Assembly (NCBI GenBank): GCA_026120185.1
Contig: JANUWF010002419.1
Span: 3,927,501 to 3,991,500, forward strand
Direction of reading: 5' to 3'
DNA length: 64,000 nt
Source of the DNA: Voacanga thouarsii
Taxonomy: Eukaryota; Streptophyta; Magnoliopsida; Gentianales; Apocynaceae
The notes beneath the pieces were generated by a model. That model did not search any database, had not been told where the DNA came from, and saw nothing but the letters and a program-made list of their open reading frames with translations. Positions 21,831 to 34,519 of this stretch are shown here, piece by piece (positions within the stretch are counted from its first letter, which is position 1; every line of letters starts with the position of its first letter). Both the position numbers and the translations under genes were made by a program.

Positions 21831-24014
21831 TCACAATGTGTATGAAGATCTCTCCCGATAGTTTCACATTTATTTTTTTTCTTTTGATATGTTCTGAATT
21901 CAGAATCATTGATGCTCCTCGCTCCTTCATGTTCTCCTTATTACTACAAATTTTGAGATGGGTGCGTCTTGCTCACCTTGTTACTGGGAATAGCTTGCAC
22001 CGGGCTTTCTACATTCCAACCTTTCCAAGCATTTTTATGTCCTTATGAATGAATATAAACGGTACTCAAATGCTGCAACAATCTACCGAATTCTGCAGAT
22101 GTTTGTGTCGTATTATTAATTAAAATTTTTAGAGTGATAGATAAATTCATTCTCCAATGGGGAAAAAGGCGCTTGTTCTTAGATTTTGCAGGCTGATGAA
22201 TGTGGAACGAATGAATGAATGGTTAAAATGAACTTATTCTATTTCCGGAGCTCGTTTTCTAGGATGCGGGTTACTTCTGTAATCTGAACAGAGTGGTCAT
22301 TCTTGCACGGGTTTGAGACAACTAATACAAATTTGACGGGCACAAAATGTCAAATTTTCTTTGTACGAGTCTCGCAAAAAAAACTTGTAATTGAAGAAGA
22401 GTTTGTTTGAATGTAATAAAAAAATATTAAATATATGTAATTAGTTGGAGTTAAAATGGGAGTTAAAAAGAGGATATGGTGTGTCTTTAGTATATAGTAG
22501 GATTTGAAAAATAAAAATATATAGAATAATAATTTTTTGAATTCAAGTTTGAAAAAAAATATCAATTCAAGTAGGCGCTGTACAAAATGCATAAACACAA
22601 AGGCACAGAAATGGAAGATCACAGCCGTAAGATTTGTCCAATCCTGTCCATGAAATGGTGAAACAATTTGGCAATACAATTGTGTGGATTTATGCTTTCA
22701 TTTGATTGGAATTTTTTAATTTAAATATATTATTATTTTATATAATTTTTATTTTTTAAAAATTATTATTTATTCACAACATATTATATTCTTTTTCTTT
22801 AAATTTAATTTAATTTTGTATATTAAATAAATTATCTTAAATTAATTTTTATTCATTTATATCCTTAAAGTCTAGCTACGAGTTGGCTTGGAGCGAGGGG
22901 GGCAGGGTGTTGGAATTGGCGGTGGTGTAGGGGCCCGTACAAGAAGGAGCAGGCTGCTAGAGTTTCATGGTGAGGAGTCAAAAAACCTCAACGTACGCTG
23001 TTTGGGGAATGGTCAATTGAAATTGTGGCCTTGACTTGGGGTCAGAAATGGACGTCGACTGGTTTTGATCGTCTACGCAATGCACATGGAACACTGTAAA
23101 AGAATGAAGGAGAGGACACGCCGTCCGGAATGGGATATTGTTTAATTAATCAGTCGCTATTTCATCTTATTTGAGGTCATATTTTCACCTCAGCTCTTAA
23201 ATCAAGGGATCTTTTCTTTGACTTTCCTTATTTTTGCTGAACAAATTCCTAAACTCGTGATGGATATAAGTACAACACATTCAAACTTTGACTTGTATTT
23301 TCCTAAATGCAGTTAGAATATGTTTTTATTTTTAAAATAATAATAATAATAATAATAATATGATAATTTATTTTATTTTGATATAATTTAATAAAGATTT
23401 GAAACTGTTCAATTTTTGTACAAAAATTATACAACCATTTGTTTTAATCATTACAGTCAAATAATCAAGGAAATCTCTATAATAAAATCTTTCATTAAGA
23501 AAAAAAAAACCTTGTTAAAATGGAATGATAAAGTAAAAATTAATGGTTGAATAACTACTTTATCATTCAAGAAAAGAGGTTTAATTATTAAAAAAGTGTT
23601 TGATAATGTTTTGATGCATCACATACCACCAAAACCACCTCTGCTTCTTTATTTTTGATTGGGAAAAAAAAAAAAGTCTCAGCTCCACCTCATGTGTTTT
23701 AATATTCTGCCACGCTGCTCAGAACACACTTGTTTTCATCTCACAGACCACCTTATTTTAAGTGGATCTACTCCCTCTCTGCCACTTTCCTAGTCCTTTC
23801 TTACCTTCCCTTCAACCCAAACTCGGTTGGCCGGTCTCCATTTGGTCTCTCTCTCTCTCTCTCTCAGAGTTCATAGTTATCTTTGCTCCCAATTAATACT
23901 ACTCCCTTCATCTCTCAATCTCTGTCCAGGGGATATCTCTTCTCCTGACTATATTTCCACCTCAATTTCTTGTGACCACTTTGGCCAAGATTATAGAGAA
24001 GAAAGTGAAAGAAA
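21831..24014. other. Delta-COP 3' region and intergenic stretch
   Basis: About 250 bases after the stop look like a 3' untranslated region. Beyond that the sequence is AT-rich, with an (AAT)n run at about 23336-23361. From about 23690 it becomes CT-rich with a (TC)n run at 23847-23865, which probably includes the promoter and leader of the gene at 24015. No other gene seen. Confidence 0.45.
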
Positions 24015-24557
24015 ATGAATGGATATTCCAAGATAAGACTTGCCAACAAGAAAACAAGATCCATAGATTTCTCAGATCTCCTCTCTTCTCCTCCTTCAAC
24101 CCAAGAAACCAATGAATACACCCCTCCAAACCACACTGCTTGGGATGCTGCGAAAACAACAGAAGCAGTAGTCAAGAACGTCGTCAACCACCATCATGAT
24201 TCTGCTACAAAACTGGAGGAGGAGGATGAGCACGCCAATCGGATGAGTGCTGTGAAGCTGACAAGAACGGGTTCAGTTGCTCCCACTTCGTCATCTTCCA
24301 GGTTTAGGTTGGAAAGACAAAGAAGCAGAAGAACAACAGGAATACAATCTGCTGTGAAGAGAGTTTTCTCTATGAGAAGATCTTCGTCTGATTTTGAGAG
24401 GTATTGTAGGATACACGATCAGCATATTGCACTTGAACCTGCCTTCCATGATGATGATGATACAGAAAGCACCGACCACAATGCAATGAAGACAAGATCC
24501 ACAAAAAACAAGAGAAGAGGCATCTTAAGAGCCTGTAGACGTCTTCTTGGATTCTAG
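24015..24557 (+). CDS. Intronless plant protein of unknown function, 180 residues
   Basis: Single open frame from ATG (context GAAAATGAATGG) to TAG. The protein is basic and low in hydrophobic residues, with no signal peptide or membrane segment. Visible blocks: a SIDFSDLLSSPPST segment near residue 17, an acidic patch EEEDEH near 70, a Ser/Arg-rich middle (FRLERQRSRR, AVKRVFSMRRSSS, ERYCRIHDQ) at about 95-135, a DDDDTE patch, and a basic C-terminus ending RRGILRACRRLLGF. The SVKR-FSMRRSSS-ERYCRIHDQ pattern is familiar from uncharacterised plant proteins, but I cannot give a function. The CT-rich leader upstream and codon use support a real gene. Confidence 0.75.
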   Translation: MNGYSKIRLANKKTRSIDFSDLLSSPPSTQETNEYTPPNHTAWDAAKTTEAVVKNVVNHHHDSATKLEEEDEHANRMSAVKLTRTGSVAPTSSSSRFRLERQRSRRTTGIQSAVKRVFSMRRSSSDFERYCRIHDQHIALEPAFHDDDDTESTDHNAMKTRSTKNKRRGILRACRRLLGF

Positions 24558-27500
24558 CTCTAGCTAGCTTCACATTAATGTATGAACCGACCCATAAATC
24601 ATCTTGATTATGTAAAATCAATCAGATTTTGGAATATTTTTACTGGGTTATGATTGTTTTTTGTTTCAATAAACTATGTAACCGACATGGAAAAAGAAGA
24701 GAACTTTTGAAAAAGGGTGAAATCAAACCGACATCAGCTGCTAATGTATCTGCTCGATGAATTTTTCAAGACTGCAGCTAGTAAAAGATTTGCTTTGAAT
24801 TGACCCCATGATGGTTGCAGATGGGATCATTCACTAACTACCATCTTGTTATTATTTTCTGGAAAATATATAGAATTATTGATGTAGCAGAGATTTAGAA
24901 TCTTCAGCACTAATATATTATATTATCAGTAGTTTATATCTGGGGCTAACTAGGAACAAGACAAAAGCTCTTGCAGGACAACTAGGAGCAGCCATACATG
25001 ATAGAGTGTATTTAATATATTTAATATTTTATAATATACATATATATATATATAATATTAATAATTATCTCATTTTAATTATATTTTTTATATGAGTAAA
25101 CTTTATAATATTTTTACATACACTATGAATGTATATATACCGTAAATTGTCTTAATCACTCTGGACGATTAAAACTTCAATAAATTCTGCCCCAAATCCG
25201 AACTGGACCAGGGAGTTATTATATAATATTAAGCTTGGTTTGAAAATGTGAATTATTCAGCCTTGGGAGGCCATGAGAATATACGGTACTTCGAAACTTG
25301 TACAGTAGTTAATTAAATATAAATATTTTTTTTATCAGTAACAATTTGTTAATGTTGATGTTGGAGAGGTAAATGTTGAGTTCGATATTCAATTATGTTT
25401 CATCTCTTTTTCTTCTTTTTTTTAAAAGAAAAATATAGAAATTTTCATGTTCAAGGTTTGGGAGCTCTCATTTTGCTCAAATTTTTTAAAATTTGAAAGT
25501 TGCCTGTGGTTTTTAAAAACAAAAAATCGTTGTTAACACATATTTACAAATTATATAAATATATTTATATTGTCAGTTGAGTTAAACATCTTATCAATGA
25601 CTAGTATGAGTAAGACAAAAAGATGGATGAGAATTATATAGTAATTTAATTGTTCAAATTTTGTCGAAGAAAAAAGAAATTGAATTGGATTGAGTTAAAT
25701 AATCACGATTTTGACTATAACTTTGGATATTGTTTTGTTAAGTTCACGTGGAATTAAGATGTAAAAAAAAAAAAAAAACTCTTAACAAAATACTTTCAAC
25801 ATGAATCGATTTTTCACATAAAAATTTAAGAATTAAAATCATTGCAAGGAAAGAAAAGACAATCAAACAGTATCCTATGTTGGTGTTAGGATTAGGGTTG
25901 CCATTGCATGTGAATATTTGAGACAAGATATAGGCATTGCATTGTGACCCAAAAAAAAAAAAAAAATCAATATAGGGCCAAACATCATCCATGTGGGTTC
26001 TAGATCTGTGATGTAGATTGTGGGGTTTTTTTTTTTTTTTCATAGGGATTTAATGCTAGTCAAAAAGAAAAAAAAAAAGAAAAGGAAAAAAGTTAAGCAA
26101 AAAAATATGTCAATCTAGTTCTAATAAATTGAGGTGAAACGCACAACAAAAAGTTCTGAATTTTTTTTTCTATATACACAACTCAAACAAAAGTATTCTT
26201 CTTTATCCTTACTTCTAATCAACTTTGCTATTAATCCTTTTATTTGTAAATTAATTATTTATGTAACAAATAATTAATGAAATTTTAACCATTACTAATC
26301 ATATTTTTTTCTCTTAATGTGTATTCTTATAGTCTCATTTTTTAAATCTTTGATGAAATTATCTATTTTATTGATACTTTAATATATCAGATAAAACAAT
26401 TTGTTTTTAAAATAAATAAAAAAATGATTGTTAATCAAATAATTAAACCCTAAATTATGATTCTTATATACTTTTATAAGTTTTACAAGGTATGAAGGAG
26501 AAATAGGGAGAAGAAAAACGTTTAGTATGGTAGAAGTTTCATGCATTTTTTTTTCAATCAAATATTTGATTAATATTAAAATTTAGCCAAAGATAAAATA
26601 GGGTTTCGATTAATTGATATCAATGTAGCAAGGGATGAAAATAGAGAACCGATTAATCAATGTCAACGTAGCAGAGGATGTATGGCAGGAGATTTAAAAT
26701 TGATAAATTCTTAAATATGACAACACATAATTTGATAGTATAAATTGTGTAACAATTTATATACAAAATTTAATAAAATTTTGCACAGTTGTTATAAAAT
26801 TATATGCAAACAAATAGCTAAAAAGGCTTTCTTCTATTTAAAACTAAGTATAAAGTTCGAACGTCGTTCGGAATAAGTCGTTTTTCATTCTTCTGTACTA
26901 ATTAATTTGCTCAATATATTATAATTCTTAACATGTATCAATTAAAATTATCCACATGATATAATTATTGATTTAATATTTTCAGTAATATATACTACTT
27001 AACAAATGAAATTATAAAATTACTATCTTATATTAGATAACATTATATAAAATTACTGAGCATTTTATCAAACATACCATAAAAATAAAAATTAAATCTC
27101 AAGAAACAAAAAAATCATACTAAAAGAATATTACTAATTAAAAGACTAATGTCTCGTACTTGTGATTCAATCTTTTTGAAAGAAAGCAATCTGATGAATT
27201 TATGTATTGAAATATCTAGTAAATCTTCAATTAGTTCTTCTATGTACATATTTCAGTCAATCAAAATTTGCAAATCCTTATTTAATCAAACTTTGAAATG
27301 TAAAATTCTTCATCACATAAAAATTGGCTTTTTCAATATAATTCTAAAAAATTAAGAATAAAATTACTCTTAATAATGCAATGTTTCATGTTATCCTACA
27401 AACAAATATAATTAATTGTTAAAATAATTCATAAATATTCATACAAAAAACTTATATAAAGACGTAATATTCAAAACAAATGTGAAATTTATATTATGTC

Positions 27501-27781
27501 ATACAATATAAACAATATTTGCAAGAAACTTTAATCAGTAAAAAAATATCTATACCTTTTCATCCAAGATTAAAAAATCGATACTTATTAACTCTCCCAA
27601 CTTTTGCGTATTATATGTATTCTACATCCGAACAATTAAAGGACTCTTTTCTTTCATCTTGCTTTACCTTCGTCAATTCATTGAGAAACACATATTGAAA
27701 TCTTTCTCTTGCCATTGTTGAAAGAATACAGTAAATTATATGATGCTTTGCTATTTCTAGTAACCCTCTTTTGTAATTATT

Positions 27782-27784
<3 letters not shown>

Positions 27785-27842
<58 letters not shown>
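27785..27842. repeat. (CT)n-(CA)n compound microsatellite
   Basis: About 36 bp of TC/CT followed by about 22 bp of CA. Confidence 0.95.
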
Positions 27843-27843
<1 letters not shown>

Positions 27844-27951
27844 TAGTTGAGGATACTGTAGTGTTACCACTTGGCAGTTGAAATTGTATTAGAATGCAAC
27901 ACGTGGTGACTTCCTCTACCAGTGAAATTTCAAAAAATCAGAAGACGTGTC

Positions 27952-27999
<48 letters not shown>
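27952..27999. repeat. (ATT)n microsatellite
   Basis: About 48 bp of uninterrupted ATT trinucleotides. Confidence 0.95.
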
Positions 28000-28001
<2 letters not shown>

Positions 28002-31000
28002 AGAATTAGTAAGAATTTTTATTGTTTAAAGGGTCAGGAGGCATGCATTTTCGTTATTTGATGAGAGTTAATTCTTTCTAATTTTTTTATTTTCAAAATT
28101 ATATTGAAGAAGGTAATTTTTTATGTGATAAAGAATTTTACACTTCAAAATCTTAGACCAAATTACAAAAGATTTGTTAATTTTGTTTGATAGAGAGCGT
28201 GTACATAGATATAACATAATTTAAATTATAGAAAAATAAAAAAATGATTTATTCCGTACAATGCTCGGGACTTAGATATAATTCTCTCAATTTATAACTC
28301 TTGAATTATAATTACTATTATTCTACCACTCTCACGTAATAGCAAAAAGATAGCCCTCTTGATTTTTTAAATTATTGAACAATAAAAATTCTTACTCAAC
28401 TCTTCCACTCCTATTTATGTGTGTATGTGTGTATACTATTAATAGATACAGAGACATTAATAGAAAAGATAGAGAGATATATATATTCTTTGTGAAACAT
28501 GTTATCTAACTTGGAATTCATCAATGTTTTGAAATTGATTAATCTTATAAATTGATCATATCTCTAAAAGAAAATCTCCAGTTAATTGATAATGACACTT
28601 GTAGAGAAAATCTCTAGAAGGAAGATACTTAGTCTTCTAAAATCTTGAAATATTTATGAAATTAATGACGGTAGTTGCAGAAGAAATCCCTAGAAGAAAG
28701 CCGCTTCATCTTTTGAAAGGTTAAAATCTTTAGACGAAATATTATTGCTTCGTCTTCTGAAAGTTTAAATTCTTGAGATGAAATATTCACAGAATGGATG
28801 AAGAAAATAATTTTAGTGATTGTTTCAAAGTATGACTAAAGAAACTACCTTGAGATGCTCAAATTTTAAAATTTCAACTCATCTAGTATTTACAATAGCA
28901 TAGTTAATGTTTTTGGACAAATATTATTAGTCAATTGCAATACCTAATAAAACCAACTCAAAATAACATGTGTCTGCACAGTGTATTCTAATGCAATTTC
29001 AACCTTAAAAACATCTAATGGAATCACCACGGTTATCCTCAACAATAATGTAATCCACACAATACTTTTGGATCTCTTTATTTGTTAGTCACAACTGTCA
29101 TATGATGTCAAGATTTAGAAGTACAAAATTACCCTGTCTCTCTTCTTGATGGCTTTGATCCTCTATCTCTGGGGGTATTGACTTGATCAAGGCCTACGTT
29201 TAGTTTAATTGGTATAGTTTTATAAAATTAACAATAGTCTCTCTTAAAAATCTAAAACAAAAAGATTTATAAAAGTCTACAAATTTGGTGGAATCTGGAA
29301 AGGGAAGGTGGAACAAGAATTATATTATTTTTAGAAAGTTATTTTCTTCTATCCCAAAAAAAGAAAATAAAAGGATCATTTAAGGTTTTGACATATCAAT
29401 TAAATAAGTTATTAAATAACTTAAGTTATAAGGTAAATAATTAAAGTATCTTTTTTAAGAATGAAAAAATCAATTAATTTGATTAGTTAGTAAGTAATAT
29501 GATGAGGGTAATACTTAAAAAATAAAAAGTATTTATCTATATTTGAAAATAACATATAATCTAAAAAGGAAATTATAAAAATCACATTTGTTAAGGATGC
29601 CAAAGTATTTTGCTTATGGTTAGTGTAACTCTCCTTACCAAGTAAACTTATAAATTGTAATGTTTGGGGTGCCACCTCATCTATACTCCAAAAAAGAGGT
29701 ATTTATTACTTGTATCTTGACACTTAAATTATAAGTAAAATAGTAGCAAAAAATAATTTTAAAATAAATCCAGCATGCATAAGAGAATCGTAATCATAAA
29801 CCTTTGACTTCTTTCAAAAAACATATAAGGACATGGTTACTAAAACGCATGAGCTAAACTCAATGAGTCCTATGTGTTCTAATCATGCCAATTAATTAGA
29901 ATTGTTAACACAATATGCAGTTATGAAACAATATACGTGTTGTTGTATGGTAAAAATATTTGTGATCATGGTTTAAAGCATCTTGAAACAATTGCTCCAT
30001 AATCAGGTAAAAGAAGATATCTTCCATTATAGAAAGTATCTTTGCATGCAAAGTCCTGTTGGAATGGACTTCACCTTCGATTAGAAATAGTACTTTTATG
30101 CCAAGATTTGTAATATAACACTCAACGGTGTCCTTCTGGCATGGTAGAAGTATCACAACACTCAACCTCAAATATTCAATATTTTTGCTTGCCGCAATAT
30201 GGGGGACCATTCCTATCTAACCCTCGCATATAGGTGTCAAGGATTGATCACTATTGGATGTCCCCGCTCTATATTCACACGAGGTGATCAATAAGCTCAC
30301 ACGAAGCATTTTAGGCTCACACAAAGTATATCAGACAATTGTCAGAGAATTAAACAGTGAGTTAGGAATGACTAATTCCAATGTCCTATTATCTTATTTG
30401 GAGTAAGATAAATTCTAGAATTGATCGAGTTATTTAGGGTCATCTATTTCTAACATAAGTTAGTATATAGGTTAAAGCTTCCGTTGAGTACTCAACGTCT
30501 TTACTAATTCAAATATTCCATCCATACTCCATAAAATAGTTTCCGGGCATATATATTTATTACCAAATGCTTTACCAAATAGTACAAAATATTATTTGTT
30601 GCATAGTGTATAAGATAAATAATTCATATTTGTGAAAGTCAGAATGCAAGGATTTAGATAATAAATTTTAGTTCAATCAAATTGGCAAAGAGAGATTCAT
30701 AATATCACATCGTGTGAATTTATTAATCATGTTTGAGAATTATCAAGATAACTTGATACACTTTTCAAGAAAAATATCCAACGGTACTAATAAATTATTC
30801 ATGTATAAAAATGCATTGTAGTTTAGAAAATTTTAGAGGAGGTTTTGAATTCACCAATCCATCAAGCAATTGATATTTTGAGAAAACGCATGAGTTCAAG
30901 CGTATTATAAAACTAGTTTTTAAAATGTTATTTTGTAAAAATAGTGAGCTCTCTTGTTCCATAAGTCTAAATCTAACTAAAAAAACACCCATTTGTTCTA

Positions 31001-31889
31001 CATTTAAACTCCTTTCAACTAATCCTGATACAATCATATTCATACACAATTTATTTCAAAGTTTATGTGAACTATTCAAGAAATTACTGAAATTGGCAAT
31101 AAATTTCAACTGCATCAATCTATTAGTATTTGTGTTGAAACATATAGATTGATGACACTTTTTTTATGTACAGATCCTAAACTTAATTTTAGTGATAAGA
31201 ATAAACAAAAATAGACAACTAATAATGGGGAAGATATAGGTCTATCAAGTCCAACTCTATCAGAATCAAATATTACACTGCTCAGTTTTGCATAACAAAA
31301 TTCAAAAGTTTAAAAGTTTTACTACAAATGTCCATATTTAACAAATAATGGTCATATTAACACTTGCACATTATTGCTTAACATTTTAAGCCAAATTGGA
31401 TAAATTTAATTGAATATTACAAAAGAAAATTGTGAACAGACAAATTGCATATGTAGGGTTTTCAATCTTGCTTTCCCGATTGATAGTTTGTGTTTCAAGG
31501 ATTATTTCACCAACATAAACATTTCCAAATCCACAAACCCACAATGGCTACTTTCCTCATATCCCAAATTATGTTTATAAATATCTAAACCTCAACAAGA
31601 ACACTGAAAAACTCTTTTTATATCATTAAGATGGTAGGTTGTTAGAAATTTCCATATTCTGTCCAATCTTTAACATTTAACCTATAACTTTTTATATACT
31701 AATCTAAATCATGTTAAATTTATCCCAAAATATTTTTAAGACATTTATATACAAAATTTAGTTCATAAGCCTTCACAAAAGGTTGGCATTTGGCACAGGT
31801 CATATAATAAATAGTTGACGACTATTTTGCTAATAAAGCTGTAAATCATGCTATAACATTACTATATCTACGAACATGTCATATCATGA

Positions 31890-32684
31890 TCGCACCACAA
31901 ATCATATATAACTTCATATATACATTGAGCCATGAAACCATATTTCAAAGACTACAAAAATTTCGACTGGAACTCACCTACAAAATTTTTTGTTGAAGCT
32001 ATGAAGAAGAGCTACTTGTGCAGTCACTAAAATTAGTCCAAAACTTGTTAAGTTTGGTATCAAAGTGAAGAGGGAATGATATAAAATAGTTTTCATGGAT
32101 TGAAAATGATGTTAGCTTGATGAAAAGTGGAGTTTTTAGTGGTGAGAAGTTGTAGAGAGAGTCTTTTCTGTTTTGTTTTTTGATATTTGAAAGGAATTGA
32201 AGAAACCAGAAAATAGGGATAGGTTTTGATAGTTGAGAGGCGGTTAAGATAGGGTATTTTGGTAGTTTCACATTCAGTTTCAAAAGCAAAAATGGAAGGT
32301 CAAAGGTTTAGTTGATTAATGTACTTAGCTCAATCAACCTTAATCTAGTTTAAGCAAATTTAATCAAGTTTAATCAATACTTAAATATTCTAATCAAACT
32401 TAATCAAGATTAAATAATTAATCTCTTAAACCAAGGGTTTAAAGAAAGATTAATCATGATTATCTTTGTTATTAACGAGGATTAGTCCTTAATTAATCTC
32501 GATTAGTGTCGCTAATCACACTACTCTTGAAAATTTGTTATTTTCAGGTACCTAGTACAAGTTAAACTAAGTATTTCTAGAAATTTCGTCTTGAGTTTAA
32601 CCTTGTCTAAGGATCGAACTTTTGACCACTAAAATTTCCTTTCTCCTAACTCTTCCTAAAACATTCCACCAAAAAGGTGTTACA
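31890..32684 (-). mobile_element. Probable Ty3/gypsy-type LTR end
   Basis: On the minus strand the segment begins TGTAACACC at 32684, the start of many plant gypsy LTRs. It continues with TTAATC-rich sequence and reaches a CTTCTTCATAGCTTCAACAA stretch followed by GTAGGTGAG near 31975, a layout common in such LTRs. The other end and a target duplication were not found, so this may be a truncated or solo LTR. Confidence 0.35.
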
Positions 32685-33371
32685 GCTAAATCCAATCTCT
32701 TTGTCCCTACAGAAAGAAAGAAGAATTTCAAACCTTTTCCAAAATGAAATTGTTCATTTGGAATTTTTTAGAAAAGCTAATTATAGATTCTTCTTTCCAT
32801 TTGAACAATCGGGTCGTTATGCTCATTACTAAACTTGTTGGAGAGATGAAATATAACTAAGGTATATCATTTTTATCCGAGTTTGAATTGATTATTAGAA
32901 GAAAAATTAGGATATATTATGGAAAAATCAAACTTCCATTGAAGAAGAAAAGCAAATGAAAGGCTTTCATAAAAATTACTGTAGAATTGAGAATCAAAAT
33001 TTCATTTTGTATATGTTAGATCATGAATTGGTAATTGCATCTAATTTTTCAAAAAATCCCAATTGTATTGAACTTTCCATGGAATATTTACCCATAGAAT
33101 ATTTACAAAATTCCTATGGATAGGATTAATCCTTATTCTATACTATTACATAAGGTTCCTCTTTTAAAAAGTCCTTGAGAGGTTTTAGTTGATTCTTGTA
33201 CATAAGAAACGAGACATAATCTTTTTATTGCCAATTTACAAACCATTTTCTTTCACTTGCGAGTAAAAAAAGTGAAAAATATTTATTTAACCTTATCTTA
33301 GAAATTAGAAAGAAAAGAATTATGAAAAATTTGATATTTCATAGAATCCAATATCAACAAATCGCATATGG

Positions 33372-33560
33372 AGATATTAATAATACACATAAAATTAATG
33401 GTATTTCATAACTAATTGATTGAGTAGCAACCTTTAAACCACTTAAAAATGAATATTTATTATTTGATCCACATCCCAACGTAAGAAGCTCAGCGGGAGC
33501 AATGCTTGAAATAGCAATCCATTGAAAAACATTGATACCAAAATTGACTAGAATAAGGAG
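33372..33560 (-). pseudogene. ndhA: Plastid ndhA exon 1 fragment in the nucleus
   Basis: The minus strand reads [15 protein letters not shown], then [20 protein letters not shown] and [14 protein letters not shown], which matches the middle of the plastid NADH dehydrogenase subunit A. It ends just where plastid ndhA is interrupted by its group II intron. The bases after it (ATATGCGAT, continuing toward lower coordinates) fit a mutated GTGCGAT intron start. The sequence further upstream is still similar but shifted in frame. There is no promoter or complete frame, so it is non-functional. Confidence 0.82.
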
Positions 33561-33654
33561 CTATTCCAAAACAAAAAAAAAAAAATCTAAATAATTTAGT
33601 AGAATAAATACGATTATAACGAATGATCCGATACTAAATAATTAATCATTTCTC

Positions 33655-33708
33655 TAGAGCATGTGACTACGAATCCTAGTGTCTAGGGTTCGAACTCCTC
33701 CTCACTCA
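33655..33708 (+). pseudogene. trnR-ACG: Remnant of plastid trnR-ACG
   Basis: TAGAGCATGTGACTACGAAT, a gap, then AGGGTTCGAACTCCTCCTCA matches the D-arm end, anticodon arm (ACG) and T-arm of plastid tRNA-Arg(ACG). The first third of the tRNA (acceptor 5' strand and most of the D arm) is not recognisable. Mismatches in the anticodon and T stems rule out a working tRNA. Confidence 0.7.
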
Positions 33709-34308
33709 TTACTAGTCCAAAGGAGAAGTGACTTAGATACAACTTCTTTTTGTAGTATTTCGCGAGACTTGTTTTTTGTTCAAAGATAAAATTCATAATG
33801 ATACTTGTTATATTCGACAATTTTCACAATAATAACTTGAGTTATTGCTGGGTATTTATCATATATCTCATTAATATTTAATTTTTATTTTAGATTATTT
33901 AAAAATGAATGTTAATTTTATTAAAATAAATATATTTTTTATCTAAAATTTTTATTATTTTTATCTTAGATTGTCCAGACATAGATACACGGAAAAGTAC
34001 AAATTTCAATAACTTATGAATTATACAATTAATATTTTAATTTAAAATAGAAAAACATTAAATTATCTTGTCAAATATTTTTAAAAAATGCAATTTGAAA
34101 GAAAATATTTTTATTTTAATAATATAAAAATTAATCTAGACTATCATGCAAAATACTTTATTCATGTCCCCAAGATATATGACACAGTAATAAAGGATGA
34201 GTAGATCACGGGTTTAATTCTTGATTTTGTTAGCACATCCAGTGATTTATTTGTTCCACAAGACCCCAAGGATACCCAAAAGAAATACTTTATTTGTTTA
34301 AAAAAATG

Positions 34309-34311
<3 letters not shown>

Positions 34312-34339
<28 letters not shown>
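34312..34339. repeat. (TA)n microsatellite
   Basis: About 28 bp of TA; a second run lies at 34485-34510. Confidence 0.9.
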
Positions 34340-34343
<4 letters not shown>

Positions 34344-34519
34344 TATGTTTTTTAGTTATGCTTCTATCATATATTATTGTACTAAATTATAATATTAATT
34401 AATTTTTAAAATTTAAAATAACTTTATAACCTTGTAATAAAGATAACTTGATCGTTTTTTAATATTTTTACTAGATATTTAAATTATATATATATATATA
34501 TATATATATAAGAAGTTGT

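Larger units (their letters stand above)
24558..31890. other. Gene-poor AT-rich stretch
   Basis: More than 7 kb without a recognisable gene. It contains simple repeats ((CT)n-(CA)n at 27785-27842, (ATT)n at 27952-27999), long A or T runs near 25760, 25950, 26020 and 26065, and loosely repeated AGAAAATCTCTAGAAG-like units at 28590-28790. Open frames here are short, and their translations look like AT-rich noise. Part is probably old transposon sequence, but I see no ends or protein remnants. Confidence 0.5.
32690..33790. other. Nuclear insertion of plastid DNA (NUPT), diverged
   Basis: Two plastid-derived pieces lie side by side: an ndhA exon 1 end with the start of its group II intron (minus strand), and a remnant of trnR-ACG (plus strand). 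In plastid genomes these loci are several kilobases apart, one in the small single-copy region and one in the inverted repeat, so the insert is a rearranged mosaic or has lost sequence. Many substitutions indicate an old transfer. The outer limits are estimates. Confidence 0.75.

Noticed and set aside
28590..28790. Possible tandem repeat or CRISPR-like spacing of AGAAAATCTCTAGAAG units
   Set aside because: Units are irregular in length and too diverged. This is a eukaryotic nuclear sequence, so a CRISPR array is not expected; at most a decayed tandem repeat.
29905..30210. 101-codon minus-strand open frame in the gene-poor region
   Set aside because: No recognisable motif, no splice context, and length expected by chance in 7 kb of AT-rich DNA. 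I could not tie it to a transposon family.
33655..33708. Functional nuclear tRNA-Arg or tRNA-derived SINE
   Set aside because: The 5' third of the tRNA is missing and stems carry mismatches. The match is to plastid trnR-ACG, and the neighbouring ndhA fragment explains it as a plastid insert.
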